A stretch of DNA of 64,000 nucleotides, taken from assembly GCF_003752505.1 (NCBI RefSeq), contig NZ_RKHO01000001.1:372001-436000 (forward strand), in the 5' to 3' direction. Origin of the DNA: Nocardioides aurantiacus (GTDB lineage: Bacteria; Actinomycetota; Actinomycetes; Propionibacteriales; Nocardioidaceae). Each line of letters opens with the position of its first letter. Position 1 is the stretch's first letter. The position numbers and the translations under genes are program-made. Shown here one piece after another: positions 25,599 to 34,463 of the stretch. The notes beneath the pieces were generated by a model. That model saw only the letters and a program-made list of their open reading frames with translations, was not told the origin of the DNA and ran no database searches.

Positions 25599-25765
25599 TA
25601 GGCTGGTCCCACTAGGACCGTCCACCCGCTTCGGTCCTGACGCGTGTCGCAGCCTGACTCCCGCTCCTCGGAGCGCACGGGCTCCACGCCGACCGTTGCC
25701 CCGGACCGCCCAGGTCCCAGCGGCTTGTTGCGGGGACCACCACCTCTTCTGAGAGCGATATCCCT
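25599..25765 (+). promoter_or_regulatory. Promoter -10 and long structured leader of the DEAD-box helicase gene
   Basis: TAGGCT at 25599-25604 is the best -10 in the 262-bp gap before the helicase and would give a leader of about 155 nt. The leader can form GGTCC/GGACC (25605-25609 with 25615-25619) or, alternatively, GGACCG/CGGTCC (25615-25620 with 25632-25637), which are mutually exclusive. DEAD-box helicase genes often have long autoregulated or cold-responsive leaders. The promoter and any switching are inferred. The rest of the gap (25504-25598) shows nothing. Confidence 0.45.
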
Positions 25766-27253
25766 TTGTCTTCCTTCCCAGGCCTCGGCCTGCCCACGAC
25801 CCTGTCCGACGAGCTCGCGCGCCAGGGCATCACCGACCCCACCCCGATCCAGGCGGCCACGCTGCCCGACTCCCTCAAGGGACGCGACGTCCTCGGCCGC
25901 GGCCGCACCGGCTCGGGCAAGACCCTGGCCTTCCTGCTGCCGATGGTGACCCGCCTCGCGGCGTCCGGTCGGCGTCGTACGGCGCGCAAGCCCCGCGCCC
26001 TGATCCTCGCCCCGACCCGCGAGCTGGTCTCGCAGATCGACGAGGCGCTGGCGCCGCTGGCCGCGCTCCACGGCCTCACCACCCGCACCGTCTTCGGCGG
26101 CGTGGGCCAGAACCCCCAGGTCCGCGCCCTGCGCGACGGCGTCGACGTCCTCATCGCCTGCCCCGGCCGGCTCGAGGACCTCATCCAGCAGGGCTTCGCC
26201 GACCTCTCGCAGGTCGAGATCACGATCCTCGACGAGGCCGACCACATGGCCGACCTCGGCTTCCTGCCCGCCGTGCGCCGCCTCCTCGAGGCCACGCCCC
26301 GCGGCGGACAGCGGATGCTCTTCTCCGCCACGCTCGACAACGCCGTCGGCGTGCTGGTCAAGCGCTTCCTCGTCGACCCGGCCGTGCACGAGGCCGACTC
26401 GGCGCAGTCGCCGGTGTCCCAGATGGACCACCACGTGCTGCACCTGCCGCGCGAGCAGCGGGTCCCGGTGCTGGTCGACCTGACCTCGGCGCCCGGCCGC
26501 ACCGTGGTCTTCACCCGGACCAAGCACGGCGCCAAGGCGCTGGCCCGGCAGCTGAACTCCCGCGGCGTGCCCACGGTCGAGCTGCACGGCAACCTCGCCC
26601 AGAACGCCCGCACCCGCAACATGGAGGCGTTCCACTCCGGTCGCGCCACCACCCTGGTCGCCACCGACATCGCCGCCCGCGGCATCCACGTCGACGACGT
26701 CACCCTCGTGGTCCACGCCGACCCGCCGGCCGAGCACAAGGCCTACCTGCACCGCTCGGGCCGCACCGCCCGCGCCGGTGCCGCCGGGACCGTCGTCACC
26801 CTGATGACCGACCAGCAGGTGCGCGACGTCCGCGACCTCACCCGCGCGGCCGGCATCAAGCCCACCGTCACCAAGATCCCCGGCCCGGCGCACGCGCTGC
26901 TGCGCGACCTCGCCCCCGGCGAGCGCACCCTGGTCGAGGGCGGCCTCGTCGACGAGCGCCCGCAGGTCCGCCAGGGCTCCGGCCAGGGCGCCGGCCAGGG
27001 CGGCTCGCGCCCGCAGGGCGCCGGCGGCGGACGCCGTCGTCGCAGCGGCGGTCGCTCCGGCGGCCCCGGCGGCTCCGGCGGACAGGGCGGCCAGGGCGCC
27101 GCGACGAGCGGTTCCCGTCGCTCCGGAGGCGGCCAGGGTGCTCCCGCAGGCACGCGTTCCGGTGGGGGCGGCCGCGGCCGTCGCGCCGGTGCCCCCGCGG
27201 CGTCCGGCGGCTCGCACAGCGCCGCCGACTTCAGCCGTGGCCGCGCCCGCTGA
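25766..27253 (+). CDS. DEAD-box ATP-dependent RNA helicase
   Basis: This 495-residue RNA helicase has all standard motifs: Q motif DPTPIQAATLP, Walker A GRTGSGKT, PTRELVSQ, motif II DEADHMADLGF, motif III SAT and HRSGRTARAG (motif VI). After residue 395 comes a Gly/Arg/Ser/Gln-rich tail of about 100 residues, probably disordered and RNA-binding as in cold-shock helicases. The start is TTG 25766, with GAGAG about 12 nt upstream. No in-frame ATG or GTG precedes the Q motif. It ends before a strong terminator. Confidence 0.93.
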   Translation: MSSFPGLGLPTTLSDELARQGITDPTPIQAATLPDSLKGRDVLGRGRTGSGKTLAFLLPMVTRLAASGRRRTARKPRALILAPTRELVSQIDEALAPLAALHGLTTRTVFGGVGQNPQVRALRDGVDVLIACPGRLEDLIQQGFADLSQVEITILDEADHMADLGFLPAVRRLLEATPRGGQRMLFSATLDNAVGVLVKRFLVDPAVHEADSAQSPVSQMDHHVLHLPREQRVPVLVDLTSAPGRTVVFTRTKHGAKALARQLNSRGVPTVELHGNLAQNARTRNMEAFHSGRATTLVATDIAARGIHVDDVTLVVHADPPAEHKAYLHRSGRTARAGAAGTVVTLMTDQQVRDVRDLTRAAGIKPTVTKIPGPAHALLRDLAPGERTLVEGGLVDERPQVRQGSGQGAGQGGSRPQGAGGGRRRRSGGRSGGPGGSGGQGGQGAATSGSRRSGGGQGAPAGTRSGGGGRGRRAGAPAASGGSHSAADFSRGRAR

Positions 27254-27276
27254 CGCACCACCGCACCTGCTCCACC

Positions 27277-27308
27277 CGACAGCCCCGGCCCCTCGGCCGG
27301 GGCTGTCG
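27277..27308 (+). terminator. Terminator after the DEAD-box helicase gene
   Basis: A perfect 14-bp stem (27277-27290 with 27295-27308) has loop CCTC and lies 24 bp after the stop codon. It has no T-run, as is common in high-GC actinobacteria. Confidence 0.8.
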
Positions 27309-27383
27309 TGCGTCGGTGCTGGAATAGCCCGGTGCCGCGGCAGGTTGCCGCGGGCACCCCATCACCGGCTCCCCGGAGGACCC

Positions 27384-27827
27384 ATGAACCTGCGCAACCT
27401 GCCCACCCGTCTCGCCGTCGGCGCGTTCGTGCTCCACTCCGGCATCGAGAAGTGGAGCGGCGACGAGGGCACCGCCCAGGCGCTGCACGGCATGGCGTCG
27501 GGCACCTACCCGGTGCTCAAGGACCTCAAGCCGACCACGTTCCTCTCGGCGCTGTCCGCCGGGGAGATGGCCGTGGGGGCCGCGCTCCTCGCGCCCGTCG
27601 TGTCGCCGACCGTCGCCGGTGCGGCGCTGACCGGGTTCTCCGGCGGCCTGATGGGCCTCTACTGGAACACCCCCGGCCTGCGGAAGCCCGGCACCCCGTG
27701 GCCGACCCAGGACGGTCTCGGCGTCAGCAAGGACGTCTGGATGCTCGGCATCGGCGTCGGCCTGCTGCTCGACGGCCTGACCCGCGGCGCCAAGAAGTCG
27801 GCCACGAAGGTCCTGCCCAGCAGCTAG
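27384..27827 (+). CDS. DoxX-like small membrane protein
   Basis: This 147-residue protein has about four hydrophobic segments (starting near residues 9, 53, 72 and 115) and an early LHSGIEKW, resembling DoxX/MauE-like membrane proteins. Their function is poorly defined. GGAGG lies 5 nt before ATG 27384. Its TAG stop shares the tetranucleotide CTAG (27824-27827) with the stop of the convergent peptidase gene. Confidence 0.7.
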   Translation: MNLRNLPTRLAVGAFVLHSGIEKWSGDEGTAQALHGMASGTYPVLKDLKPTTFLSALSAGEMAVGAALLAPVVSPTVAGAALTGFSGGLMGLYWNTPGLRKPGTPWPTQDGLGVSKDVWMLGIGVGLLLDGLTRGAKKSATKVLPSS

Positions 27828-29857
27828 TCCCGGTCGGGCTGCGGCAGGTTCTCGATCTCGAGGACCGGCAGCTCCTCGGCGGGCTCGTAGCCCCACAGCT
27901 GCGCCAGGAACGACAGCTCGAGCTCCGCGGCCCGGACGATCGCGTCCGGGTTGCGGAAGCCGTGTCCCTCGCCCGCGAACTCCACGAGGGCGACCGGCAG
28001 GTGCTTCTCGCGCAGACCCCGCGCCATCGCCCGGGCCTGCGACGGCGGCACGACCTTGTCCTCGAGGCCCTGCAGGAGCAGCAGCGGCGCGTCGATCCCG
28101 TCGACGTGGTGCAGCGGCGAGCGCTCCTCGTACGTCGCCCGCGCGGCCGGCCACGGCCCGATCAGGCCGTCGAGGTAGCGCGACTCGAACTTGTGCGTCT
28201 CCTGCGCCAGCAGCGAGGGGTCGGAGACGCCGAACAGGCTGACCCCGGCGGAGAAGGCGTCGTGGAAGGCGAGCGCGGCCAGCACGACGTACCCGCCCGC
28301 GGAGCCGCCCCGCACCCCGAGCCGCCGCCCGTCGACGACCCCGGTGTCGGCGAGGTGACGGGCACCCGCGACGACGTCCTCGACGTCCGCGACGCCCCAC
28401 TGCCCGCGCAGCCGCTCGCGGTAGGCGCGGCCGTAGCCGGTCGAGCCGGCGTAGTCGACGTCGAGCACCGCGATGCCCCGGCTGGTGAAGAAGGTGTACG
28501 CCGCCCGCGGCACCGTCGTGGTGGCCGAGGTCGGGCCGCCGTGCGCGACGACCACCAGCGGCGGCAGCTCGTCCTCGGGGCCCCGGACGTCGGGGTGGGT
28601 CGGTCGGTGCAGGAAGCCGTGGGCCACGTCCCCGCCCGAGCCCGTCCAGCTGATCGCCTCGGCGCGGGCGAGGTACGCCGCGTCGGGCACCGTGCCGCGC
28701 ACGGCCACCACCTCCAGGGAGGCGGCGTCTCCGTCGACGGCGACGGTGACCGCCGCCCAGCCCACGTCGGGAAGGCCGGCGTCGACGACGAGGCCACCGG
28801 CGTGGGTGGCCAGGCCGGACGCCGAGACCAGGGGCAGGTCGAGGTCGACCGGCACCGGGTCCGTGGCGCTCGGGTCGACCACGCTCAGCCGCGCCGTCCC
28901 GTCGACGTGGCGCACGCCGACCAGCCGGCCGTCGGGCAGCAGCGCGAGGGTGCGCGTCCGCAGCATCCACGCGGGGAGCCCCCACTCGGTGCCGGTGGGC
29001 GCGAGCGGCTGCGCGTCCCCGCCCGGGTCGGTGACGTCGACGAGGTGCGGCACCGCGAAGCCCTCGGACTCGGTGAGGAAGGCGAGCCGGTCGTCGTCGA
29101 CCCAGACCGGCTCGACCGCGGTGCCGTCCTCGCCGCCCGCGACCAGGCGCGCCAGTCCGGGCGCCCCGGCGCCGTCGAGCTCGGCGACCAGCACGGACGC
29201 GGCGTCCCAGGGCATCGCGGGGTGCGACCACTGCACCCATGCCAGCCGCCGGCCGTCGGGGGAGAGGACCGGGTCGGAGACGAAGTCGGGCCGGGCCGGG
29301 TCGCCCGCGTCGTCGGCGTCCGGACGCGGCAGCGACCGGCGACGGCCGGCCACGACGACGTCGCCGAACCCGGGCTCGCCCTCGGGCTCCAGCGGCAGCC
29401 GCACCAGCTCGTTGAGCGGCTCGGCGTCGCGGTCGCGGTGGTCCTCTCGGACCACGAGCACGATCCCGCGGTCGAGGTCGACCAGCGGCGCGCCCCAGCG
29501 CACGGCCGCCCCGGTGGTCTCGCCGCTCAGGGGGCGGGGGGTGCCGTCGAGGCGCCACAGCCGCTGCGTGGTGAAGTCGACGGCGACCACGACGCCGCGC
29601 GCGACGGCGTACGCCCCGCCGCCGTACTCGTGGACGCGCGAGCGCACCGACATCCAGTCCGGCGAGACCTCGCCGACGGTCCCGGCGGCGTCGCGGCGGT
29701 GGAGCACCACGCGCGAGCCGCCGTCGGTGGTGGTGGCCAACCAGTAGACGTCGTCGCCGTCGGCGCGGGGCTCCGCCGCCACGCCGCCCCCCGCGACCAG
29801 GTCGCGGGCCGAGACGGGGGAGGGCCAGGAGCCGTGGGGGAGCACGTCGGTCGTCAT
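27824..29857 (-). CDS. S9 family peptidase (acylaminoacyl/dipeptidyl peptidase-like)
   Basis: This 677-residue protein has an N-terminal beta-propeller and a C-terminal alpha/beta-hydrolase. The catalytic triad is Ser519 in RGGSAGGY, Asp600 in LQGLEDKVVPP and His632 in GEGHGFRN. The HGGPT motif that forms the oxyanion hole precedes the serine. It should cleave short peptides in the cytoplasm, since no signal peptide is seen. ATG 29857 follows a GGGGGG stretch. A reading frame open far upstream to 31753 runs antisense to pirin and methyltransferase and is rejected. Confidence 0.92.
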   Translation of the reverse strand: MTTDVLPHGSWPSPVSARDLVAGGGVAAEPRADGDDVYWLATTTDGGSRVVLHRRDAAGTVGEVSPDWMSVRSRVHEYGGGAYAVARGVVVAVDFTTQRLWRLDGTPRPLSGETTGAAVRWGAPLVDLDRGIVLVVREDHRDRDAEPLNELVRLPLEPEGEPGFGDVVVAGRRRSLPRPDADDAGDPARPDFVSDPVLSPDGRRLAWVQWSHPAMPWDAASVLVAELDGAGAPGLARLVAGGEDGTAVEPVWVDDDRLAFLTESEGFAVPHLVDVTDPGGDAQPLAPTGTEWGLPAWMLRTRTLALLPDGRLVGVRHVDGTARLSVVDPSATDPVPVDLDLPLVSASGLATHAGGLVVDAGLPDVGWAAVTVAVDGDAASLEVVAVRGTVPDAAYLARAEAISWTGSGGDVAHGFLHRPTHPDVRGPEDELPPLVVVAHGGPTSATTTVPRAAYTFFTSRGIAVLDVDYAGSTGYGRAYRERLRGQWGVADVEDVVAGARHLADTGVVDGRRLGVRGGSAGGYVVLAALAFHDAFSAGVSLFGVSDPSLLAQETHKFESRYLDGLIGPWPAARATYEERSPLHHVDGIDAPLLLLQGLEDKVVPPSQARAMARGLREKHLPVALVEFAGEGHGFRNPDAIVRAAELELSFLAQLWGYEPAEELPVLEIENLPQPDRD

Positions 29858-29926
29858 CCCCCCATGGTGCTCGCGCGTCGTCACGGGGGCGGGCGCGGGG
29901 GTGGACGCGGGTGGCAGGCTGGGGCC

Positions 29927-30832
29927 ATGGAGGTCCTGACGCCCCGTGACGTGCCGCTGGGCGGGCTGCGGGCGATGACGGTGCGTCGTACGCTGCCGCA
30001 GCGGCAGCGCAGCCTCATCGGCGCCTGGTGCTTCGTCGACCACTATGGCCCCGACGCCGTCGACGACTCGGGCGGCATGGTCGTGCCGCCACACCCGCAC
30101 ACCGGGCTGCAGACCGTGAGCTGGCTGTTCACCGGCGAGATCGAGCACCGCGACTCCGCGGGCCACCACGCGACCGTGCGTCCCGACGAGGTCAACCTGA
30201 TGACCGCCGGGCGGGGCATCAGCCACAGCGAGTACTCCACCCCGGGCACCACCACCCTGCACGGCGCCCAGCTGTGGCTGGCGCTGCCCGACGGCCGCCG
30301 CGAGACCGACCCGGCCTTCGAGCACCACGCGCCCGAGCCGGTGACCGGTGACGGCTGGGAGGCGCGGGTCTTCCTGGGCTCCCTGCTGGGCTCCACCTCG
30401 CCCGTGCGGACGCACACGCCGCTGCTGGGCGCCGAGCTGCTGCTGGCCGCCGGTGCGTCGCTCGAGGTCGCCGTCGACCCGGCGTACGAGCTGGGGGTGC
30501 TGGTGGACACCGGCGCGGTGCGCGTCGGCGGGAAGCCGTTGGGCAAGGACGAGCTGGGCTACGTCGCCCCGGGCTCCGACACCCTCGCGCTGACCGCGGA
30601 GGTGCCCACCCGGCTGCTGCTCCTGGGCGGTGAGCCGTTCGGCGAGAAGATCGTGATGTGGTGGAACTTCATCGGTCGCGACCACGACGAGGTGGTCGCC
30701 CACCGCGACGCGTGGGAGGCCCGGCTGGACGCCGGCGACACCTCGCGCTTCGAGCTGCCGGCCGACGACCCGATGGAGCCGCTGCACGCCCCGCCGCTGC
30801 CCGGCGTACGCCTCCGGACGCGCGGGCCCTGA
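29927..30832 (+). CDS. Pirin family protein
   Basis: This 301-residue bicupin has the pirin N-terminal metal site: HPHTGLQTVSWLFTGEIEHRDS near residues 56-77 (His, His, then a later His and Glu) and MTAGRGISHSEYS near 90. Pirins include quercetin dioxygenases and redox sensors, and this role is open. The C-terminal pirin domain ends with LGGEPFGEKIVMWWNFIG. ATG 29927 is 6 nt after CAGGCT and lacks a Shine-Dalgarno. Confidence 0.92.
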   Translation: MEVLTPRDVPLGGLRAMTVRRTLPQRQRSLIGAWCFVDHYGPDAVDDSGGMVVPPHPHTGLQTVSWLFTGEIEHRDSAGHHATVRPDEVNLMTAGRGISHSEYSTPGTTTLHGAQLWLALPDGRRETDPAFEHHAPEPVTGDGWEARVFLGSLLGSTSPVRTHTPLLGAELLLAAGASLEVAVDPAYELGVLVDTGAVRVGGKPLGKDELGYVAPGSDTLALTAEVPTRLLLLGGEPFGEKIVMWWNFIGRDHDEVVAHRDAWEARLDAGDTSRFELPADDPMEPLHAPPLPGVRLRTRGP

Positions 30833-30874
30833 CGCCCCTCGCCGTGCGCCCGCCCGCGACCTAGGCTCAGGCAG

Positions 30875-31783
30875 GTGACCACTGCCGCGACCCCGTCCCC
30901 GTCCCCGTCCCGCTCGCTGTCCGACCTCGTCGCCGACGGCGTCGTGCTGGTCGACGGGGGGATGGGCACGCTGCTCCAGGACATGGGGCTCGACGACGGC
31001 GGCTCGGGCGAGCTGTGGAACCTCGACCGCCCGGACGCCGTCCGCGACGCCCACCGGGCCTACGCCGAGGCCGGCGCCCGCGTGCTCACCACCAACACCT
31101 TCGGCGGCACCCGCCCGCGCCTGGAGATGCACGGCCTGGCCGACCGCGTCCACGAGGTCAACGAGGCCGGCGCCCGGCTGGCCCGCAAGGAGGCCGACCG
31201 CGTCGGCGCCCTGGTGGCCGGTGACCTCGGCCCCACCGGCGAGCTGATGGCGCCGCTGGGCACGCTTGAGCCCGCCGACGTCCAGGAGCTCTTCGCCGCC
31301 CAGCTGCGCGGTCTCGTGGCCGGCGGCATCGACCTGGTGCTCATCGAGACGATGAGCGACGCGGCCGAGGCCGAGGCCGCACTCGCCGCGGCCCGCGAGG
31401 TGGCCCCCGAGCTGCCGGTGGTCGTCACGTTCAGCTTCGACACCAACCTGCACACGATGATGGGCCTCGACCCCGCGGAGGCCGTGCGCCGCCTGGCCGC
31501 CGCCGGTGCGGACGCCGTGGGCGCCAACTGCGGCCGCGGCCCTGAGGAGATGACCAGGATCGCCGCCGCGATGGTCGCGGCCCGTCCCGACGGGCTGCTG
31601 CTGATCGCGCAGTCCAACGCCGGGCTGCCCCAGGTCGTCGGCGACCACTTCGAGTACGACGCCACCCCCGCCGACATGGCCGCCCACGCGGTCGCGCTGC
31701 GCGACGCCGGCATCGACATGGTCGGCGCCTGCTGCGGCTCCACCCCGGCGCACCTGGCCGCGATGTCCGACGCCCTGCGGTGA
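30875..31783 (+). CDS. mmuM: Homocysteine S-methyltransferase
   Basis: This 302-residue zinc enzyme transfers a methyl group to homocysteine to make methionine (BHMT/MmuM family). It opens with VLVDGGMGTLLQDMG and holds the three zinc ligands Cys219 (GANCG) and Cys286/Cys287 (GACCGSTP). The donor, S-methylmethionine, SAM or betaine, cannot be told. GTG 30875 lies 7 nt after TAGGCT and has no Shine-Dalgarno, so it is probably leaderless. Its stop overlaps the next start (GTGA). Confidence 0.88.
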   Translation: MTTAATPSPSPSRSLSDLVADGVVLVDGGMGTLLQDMGLDDGGSGELWNLDRPDAVRDAHRAYAEAGARVLTTNTFGGTRPRLEMHGLADRVHEVNEAGARLARKEADRVGALVAGDLGPTGELMAPLGTLEPADVQELFAAQLRGLVAGGIDLVLIETMSDAAEAEAALAAAREVAPELPVVVTFSFDTNLHTMMGLDPAEAVRRLAAAGADAVGANCGRGPEEMTRIAAAMVAARPDGLLLIAQSNAGLPQVVGDHFEYDATPADMAAHAVALRDAGIDMVGACCGSTPAHLAAMSDALR

Positions 31784-32364
31784 CCGACGGCACCGACCTG
31801 GGGGAGGACGGCGTACGCCGCTGCCCGTGGGCCGGCACGCCCGGCACGATGCGCGACTACCACGACACCGAGTGGGGGCTGCCGGTCACCGACGAGCGCG
31901 GCCTGTTCGAGCGGCTCTCGCTCGAGGCCTTCCAGGCGGGGCTCTCGTGGCGCACCATCCTGGACAAGCGCGAGCGGTTCCGCGAGGTCTTCCACGGCTT
32001 CGACCCCGACGCGGTCGCCGCCATGGGCCCCGACGACGTCGAGCGCCTGCTCACCGACACCGGCATCGTGCGCAACCGCGCCAAGGTCGAGGCCACGCTG
32101 CACAACGCCCGCGCCACGGTCGCGCTGCGCGACGACGACGGCCTGGTGGCGCTGGTCGCCGGCTTCGCCCCGGTGTCCGACCCCGAGCCCCGCGTCCCGG
32201 CCGAGGTGCCGACGACCTCGCCGGAGTCGGCCGCGCTGTCCGAGGAGCTGCGCCGCCGCGGCTTCGGCTTCGTCGGCCCCACCACCATGCACGCCCTGAT
32301 GGAGGCCACCGGCCTCGTCGACACCCACCTCCTCGGCTGCCACCGGCGGGGCTGCGCCCGCTGA
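31780..32364 (+). CDS. tag: DNA-3-methyladenine glycosylase I
   Basis: This 194-residue base-excision-repair glycosylase removes 3-methyladenine from DNA. It has CPWAGTPGTMRDYHDTEWG near residue 12 and the C-terminal HLLGCHRRGC, which together supply the Cys/His zinc site of Tag. The helix-hairpin region IVRNRAKVEATLHNA is intact. GTG 31780 overlaps the methyltransferase stop. It pairs a methyl-transfer gene with an alkylation-repair gene, perhaps by chance. Confidence 0.93.
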   Translation: MTDGTDLGEDGVRRCPWAGTPGTMRDYHDTEWGLPVTDERGLFERLSLEAFQAGLSWRTILDKRERFREVFHGFDPDAVAAMGPDDVERLLTDTGIVRNRAKVEATLHNARATVALRDDDGLVALVAGFAPVSDPEPRVPAEVPTTSPESAALSEELRRRGFGFVGPTTMHALMEATGLVDTHLLGCHRRGCAR

Positions 32365-32384
32365 GCGCGGGCGGGGGTGCGGGG

Positions 32385-32462
32385 CGCATGTAACGCGGGG
32401 TTATTGCATGTGAACGACCCCTGTGAGGGGTGTACGGCCGCGGTAACACCGCGTTACATGCG
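32385..32462. repeat. Large convergent-gap palindrome with inner hairpin (bidirectional terminator or dispersed repeat)
   Basis: A 23-nt arm (32385-32407) matches the reverse complement of 32440-32462 at 20 of 23 positions. Inside it is a perfect hairpin, ACCCCT/AGGGGT (32417-32422 with 32426-32431, loop GTG). The right arm itself contains GTAAC-N5-GTTAC. It lies 20 bp after tag and downstream of the convergent MFS gene. The remaining gap to 32540 is a GC-rich run of CCGGC/GGCCG motifs without a gene. Confidence 0.65.
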
Positions 32463-32540
32463 GCTCGGGCCGGCGGCCGGATCGGGCCCGGCTCGGCCGG
32501 CGGCCGGCGGCCGCCGACCGCGCGGAGGGAGCCTCCCGCC

Positions 32541-34340
32541 CTACTCCGCCACGTGTCGCCCACGAGCGACGGGAGGAGCGCCGCCGTCGAGGTCGGCCTC
32601 GGCCCGGTGAGCACCGGGTGTCGCGACGGCCGGCGCGGCGGCCTGGCCCTCCGCCCGGGCGGCGGCGCTGGCCGAGGTGCTGCGCAGCTCGACGGCGGGC
32701 AGCAGGTTGAGGATCAGGAAGGCCAGCAGCATCACGACGCCGCCGCCGAGCAGGACGAGGCTCATCGAGTCGGCGAACCCGACCTGGAAGGGGTGGGCGA
32801 CCAGGTCGCTCATCCGGCTGATCACCGAGGAGTCGTCCTGCACCGAGGACAGCACCCCGCCCCCGCCGCCCTGGAGCGCGGTCAGCACCTGCTCGTCGAC
32901 GGCGTTCTGCGGGATCGTGCCGTCGGCGGCCGCACGCTGCAGCTCGGGCCCGGCCGAGGTCAGGGCGGTGCGGATGTTGTCACCGAGCGTGCTGAACAGC
33001 AGCGAGAGGAAGATCGCGACGCCGAGCGTGCCGCCGAGCTGGCGGAAAAAGGTGGCCGAGCTGGTGGCGACGCCGATCTCGCGCGGCGGCACGGCGTTCT
33101 GGACGATGATCGTCAGCGGCTGCATGCACTGGCCCAGACCCAGGCCGAGGAACACCATCCCGCCCATCACCCACAGCAGGTTGGTGTCGGCGCCGACGAA
33201 CGACAGCGCGACCATCGACAGCCCGGCCATGCCGGAGCCGATGATCGGGAAGATCCGGATGCTGCCGGTGCGCGAGGTGATCTGTCCGGTCACGATGCCG
33301 GCGCTCATCATGCCCAGCACCATCGGCAGCATCATCAGGCCGGCCTTGGTGGGGGAGGCGCCGTGGACGATCTGCATGTACTGCGGCAGCACCGTGATCG
33401 CCCCGAACATCGCCGCGCCCACGATGACGCTCGCGCCGATCACGACGGCGGCGGCACGGAGCTTGAAGATCCGCAGCGGGATCAGGGCGTCGTCGCCCAT
33501 CCGCCGCTCGGCCAGCACGAAGGCCGCGACGCCCGCCGCACCGATGACGTACGCCGCCAGCGAGCGCCCGGAGCCCCAGCCCCACTCGCGGCCCTGCTCG
33601 GCCACCGTGAGCAGCGGCACCAGCGCGACGACGAGCGAGGTGGCGCCCATCCAGTCGATGCGGGCCTCGCGCCGCACGTGGTGCAGGTGCAGGTTGCGGG
33701 TGACGACGAACAGCGCCGCGATGCCGATCGGCACGTTGATCAGGAACACCCAGCGCCAGCCGGTCACGCCGAGGATCGAGTCCTGACCGGCGAACAGTCC
33801 GCCGGCCACCGGGCCGAGCACGCTGGAGGTGGCGAAGACGGCCATGAAGTAGCCGGTATACTTCGCCCGCTCCCGGGGGCTGACGATGTCGCCGATGATC
33901 GCGAGCACGAGCGTGAACAGGCCGCCGGCGCCCAGGCCCTGCACGGCGCGCAGCGCGGCGAGGTTCCACATCGAGGTCGCGAACGAGCACGCCGCCGAGC
34001 CGATGATGAACACCGTGATCGCGAACAGGAACAGCTTCTTGCGGCCGTAGAGGTCGCCGAGCTTGCCGTAGATCGGCGTCGTGATCGTCGAGGTGATCAG
34101 GTACGCCGTGGTGACCCACGCCTGCGCGGACAGCCCCTGGAGGTCGTCGGCGATGGTCCGGATCGAGGTGCTGACGATCGACTGGTCGAGCGCGGCCAGG
34201 AACATCCCGAGCAGCAGCCCCGACAGGATGGTGAGGATCTGGGCGTGCGTGTAGTCGCCCTGCTCCTCACCGGGGGGCGCGGCGGCACCGGCGGCGCCGG
34301 CCGGTGCGGGGCCGGTCGCGCGGGACGAGGTGGCGGTCAC
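32541..34340 (-). CDS. DHA2-family MFS drug-efflux transporter (EmrB/QacA type)
   Basis: This 599-residue pump has 14 predicted spans. The first helix carries LAALDQSIVSTSIRTIADDL (motif D1) and a later loop has GKLGDLYGRKKLF (motif A). It extrudes drugs or metabolites by proton antiport, with unknown substrates. GTG 34340 has AGGAG 8 nt upstream. The frame is open to 34514, but that stretch overlaps the next promoter. A long extracytoplasmic loop lies between the last two spans (about residues 470-540), as in relatives. Confidence 0.9.
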   Translation of the reverse strand: MTATSSRATGPAPAGAAGAAAPPGEEQGDYTHAQILTILSGLLLGMFLAALDQSIVSTSIRTIADDLQGLSAQAWVTTAYLITSTITTPIYGKLGDLYGRKKLFLFAITVFIIGSAACSFATSMWNLAALRAVQGLGAGGLFTLVLAIIGDIVSPRERAKYTGYFMAVFATSSVLGPVAGGLFAGQDSILGVTGWRWVFLINVPIGIAALFVVTRNLHLHHVRREARIDWMGATSLVVALVPLLTVAEQGREWGWGSGRSLAAYVIGAAGVAAFVLAERRMGDDALIPLRIFKLRAAAVVIGASVIVGAAMFGAITVLPQYMQIVHGASPTKAGLMMLPMVLGMMSAGIVTGQITSRTGSIRIFPIIGSGMAGLSMVALSFVGADTNLLWVMGGMVFLGLGLGQCMQPLTIIVQNAVPPREIGVATSSATFFRQLGGTLGVAIFLSLLFSTLGDNIRTALTSAGPELQRAAADGTIPQNAVDEQVLTALQGGGGGVLSSVQDDSSVISRMSDLVAHPFQVGFADSMSLVLLGGGVVMLLAFLILNLLPAVELRSTSASAAARAEGQAAAPAVATPGAHRAEADLDGGAPPVARGRHVAE

Positions 34341-34463
34341 GAGGCACGCTCCTGCGAGGTGGAGGGGAGGACGGTCGCGACCGCGTGGATCCACGGCCCC
34401 GACCAGGCTAGTTGCGCGCGGCAAGGACCGGGACCGGACCCGCGGAACCCCTAGGCTGCGGGG

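Noticed and set aside
30833-30874. SAM or other methionine riboswitch before the homocysteine methyltransferase
   Set aside because: The gap is only 42 bp and a leaderless-type -10 leaves no leader to hold a riboswitch.
27824-31753. Minus-strand frame of 1309 codons as a single giant protein
   Set aside because: Only the part below 29857 is the S9 peptidase. The upstream part runs antisense to pirin and homocysteine methyltransferase and has no protein-like composition.
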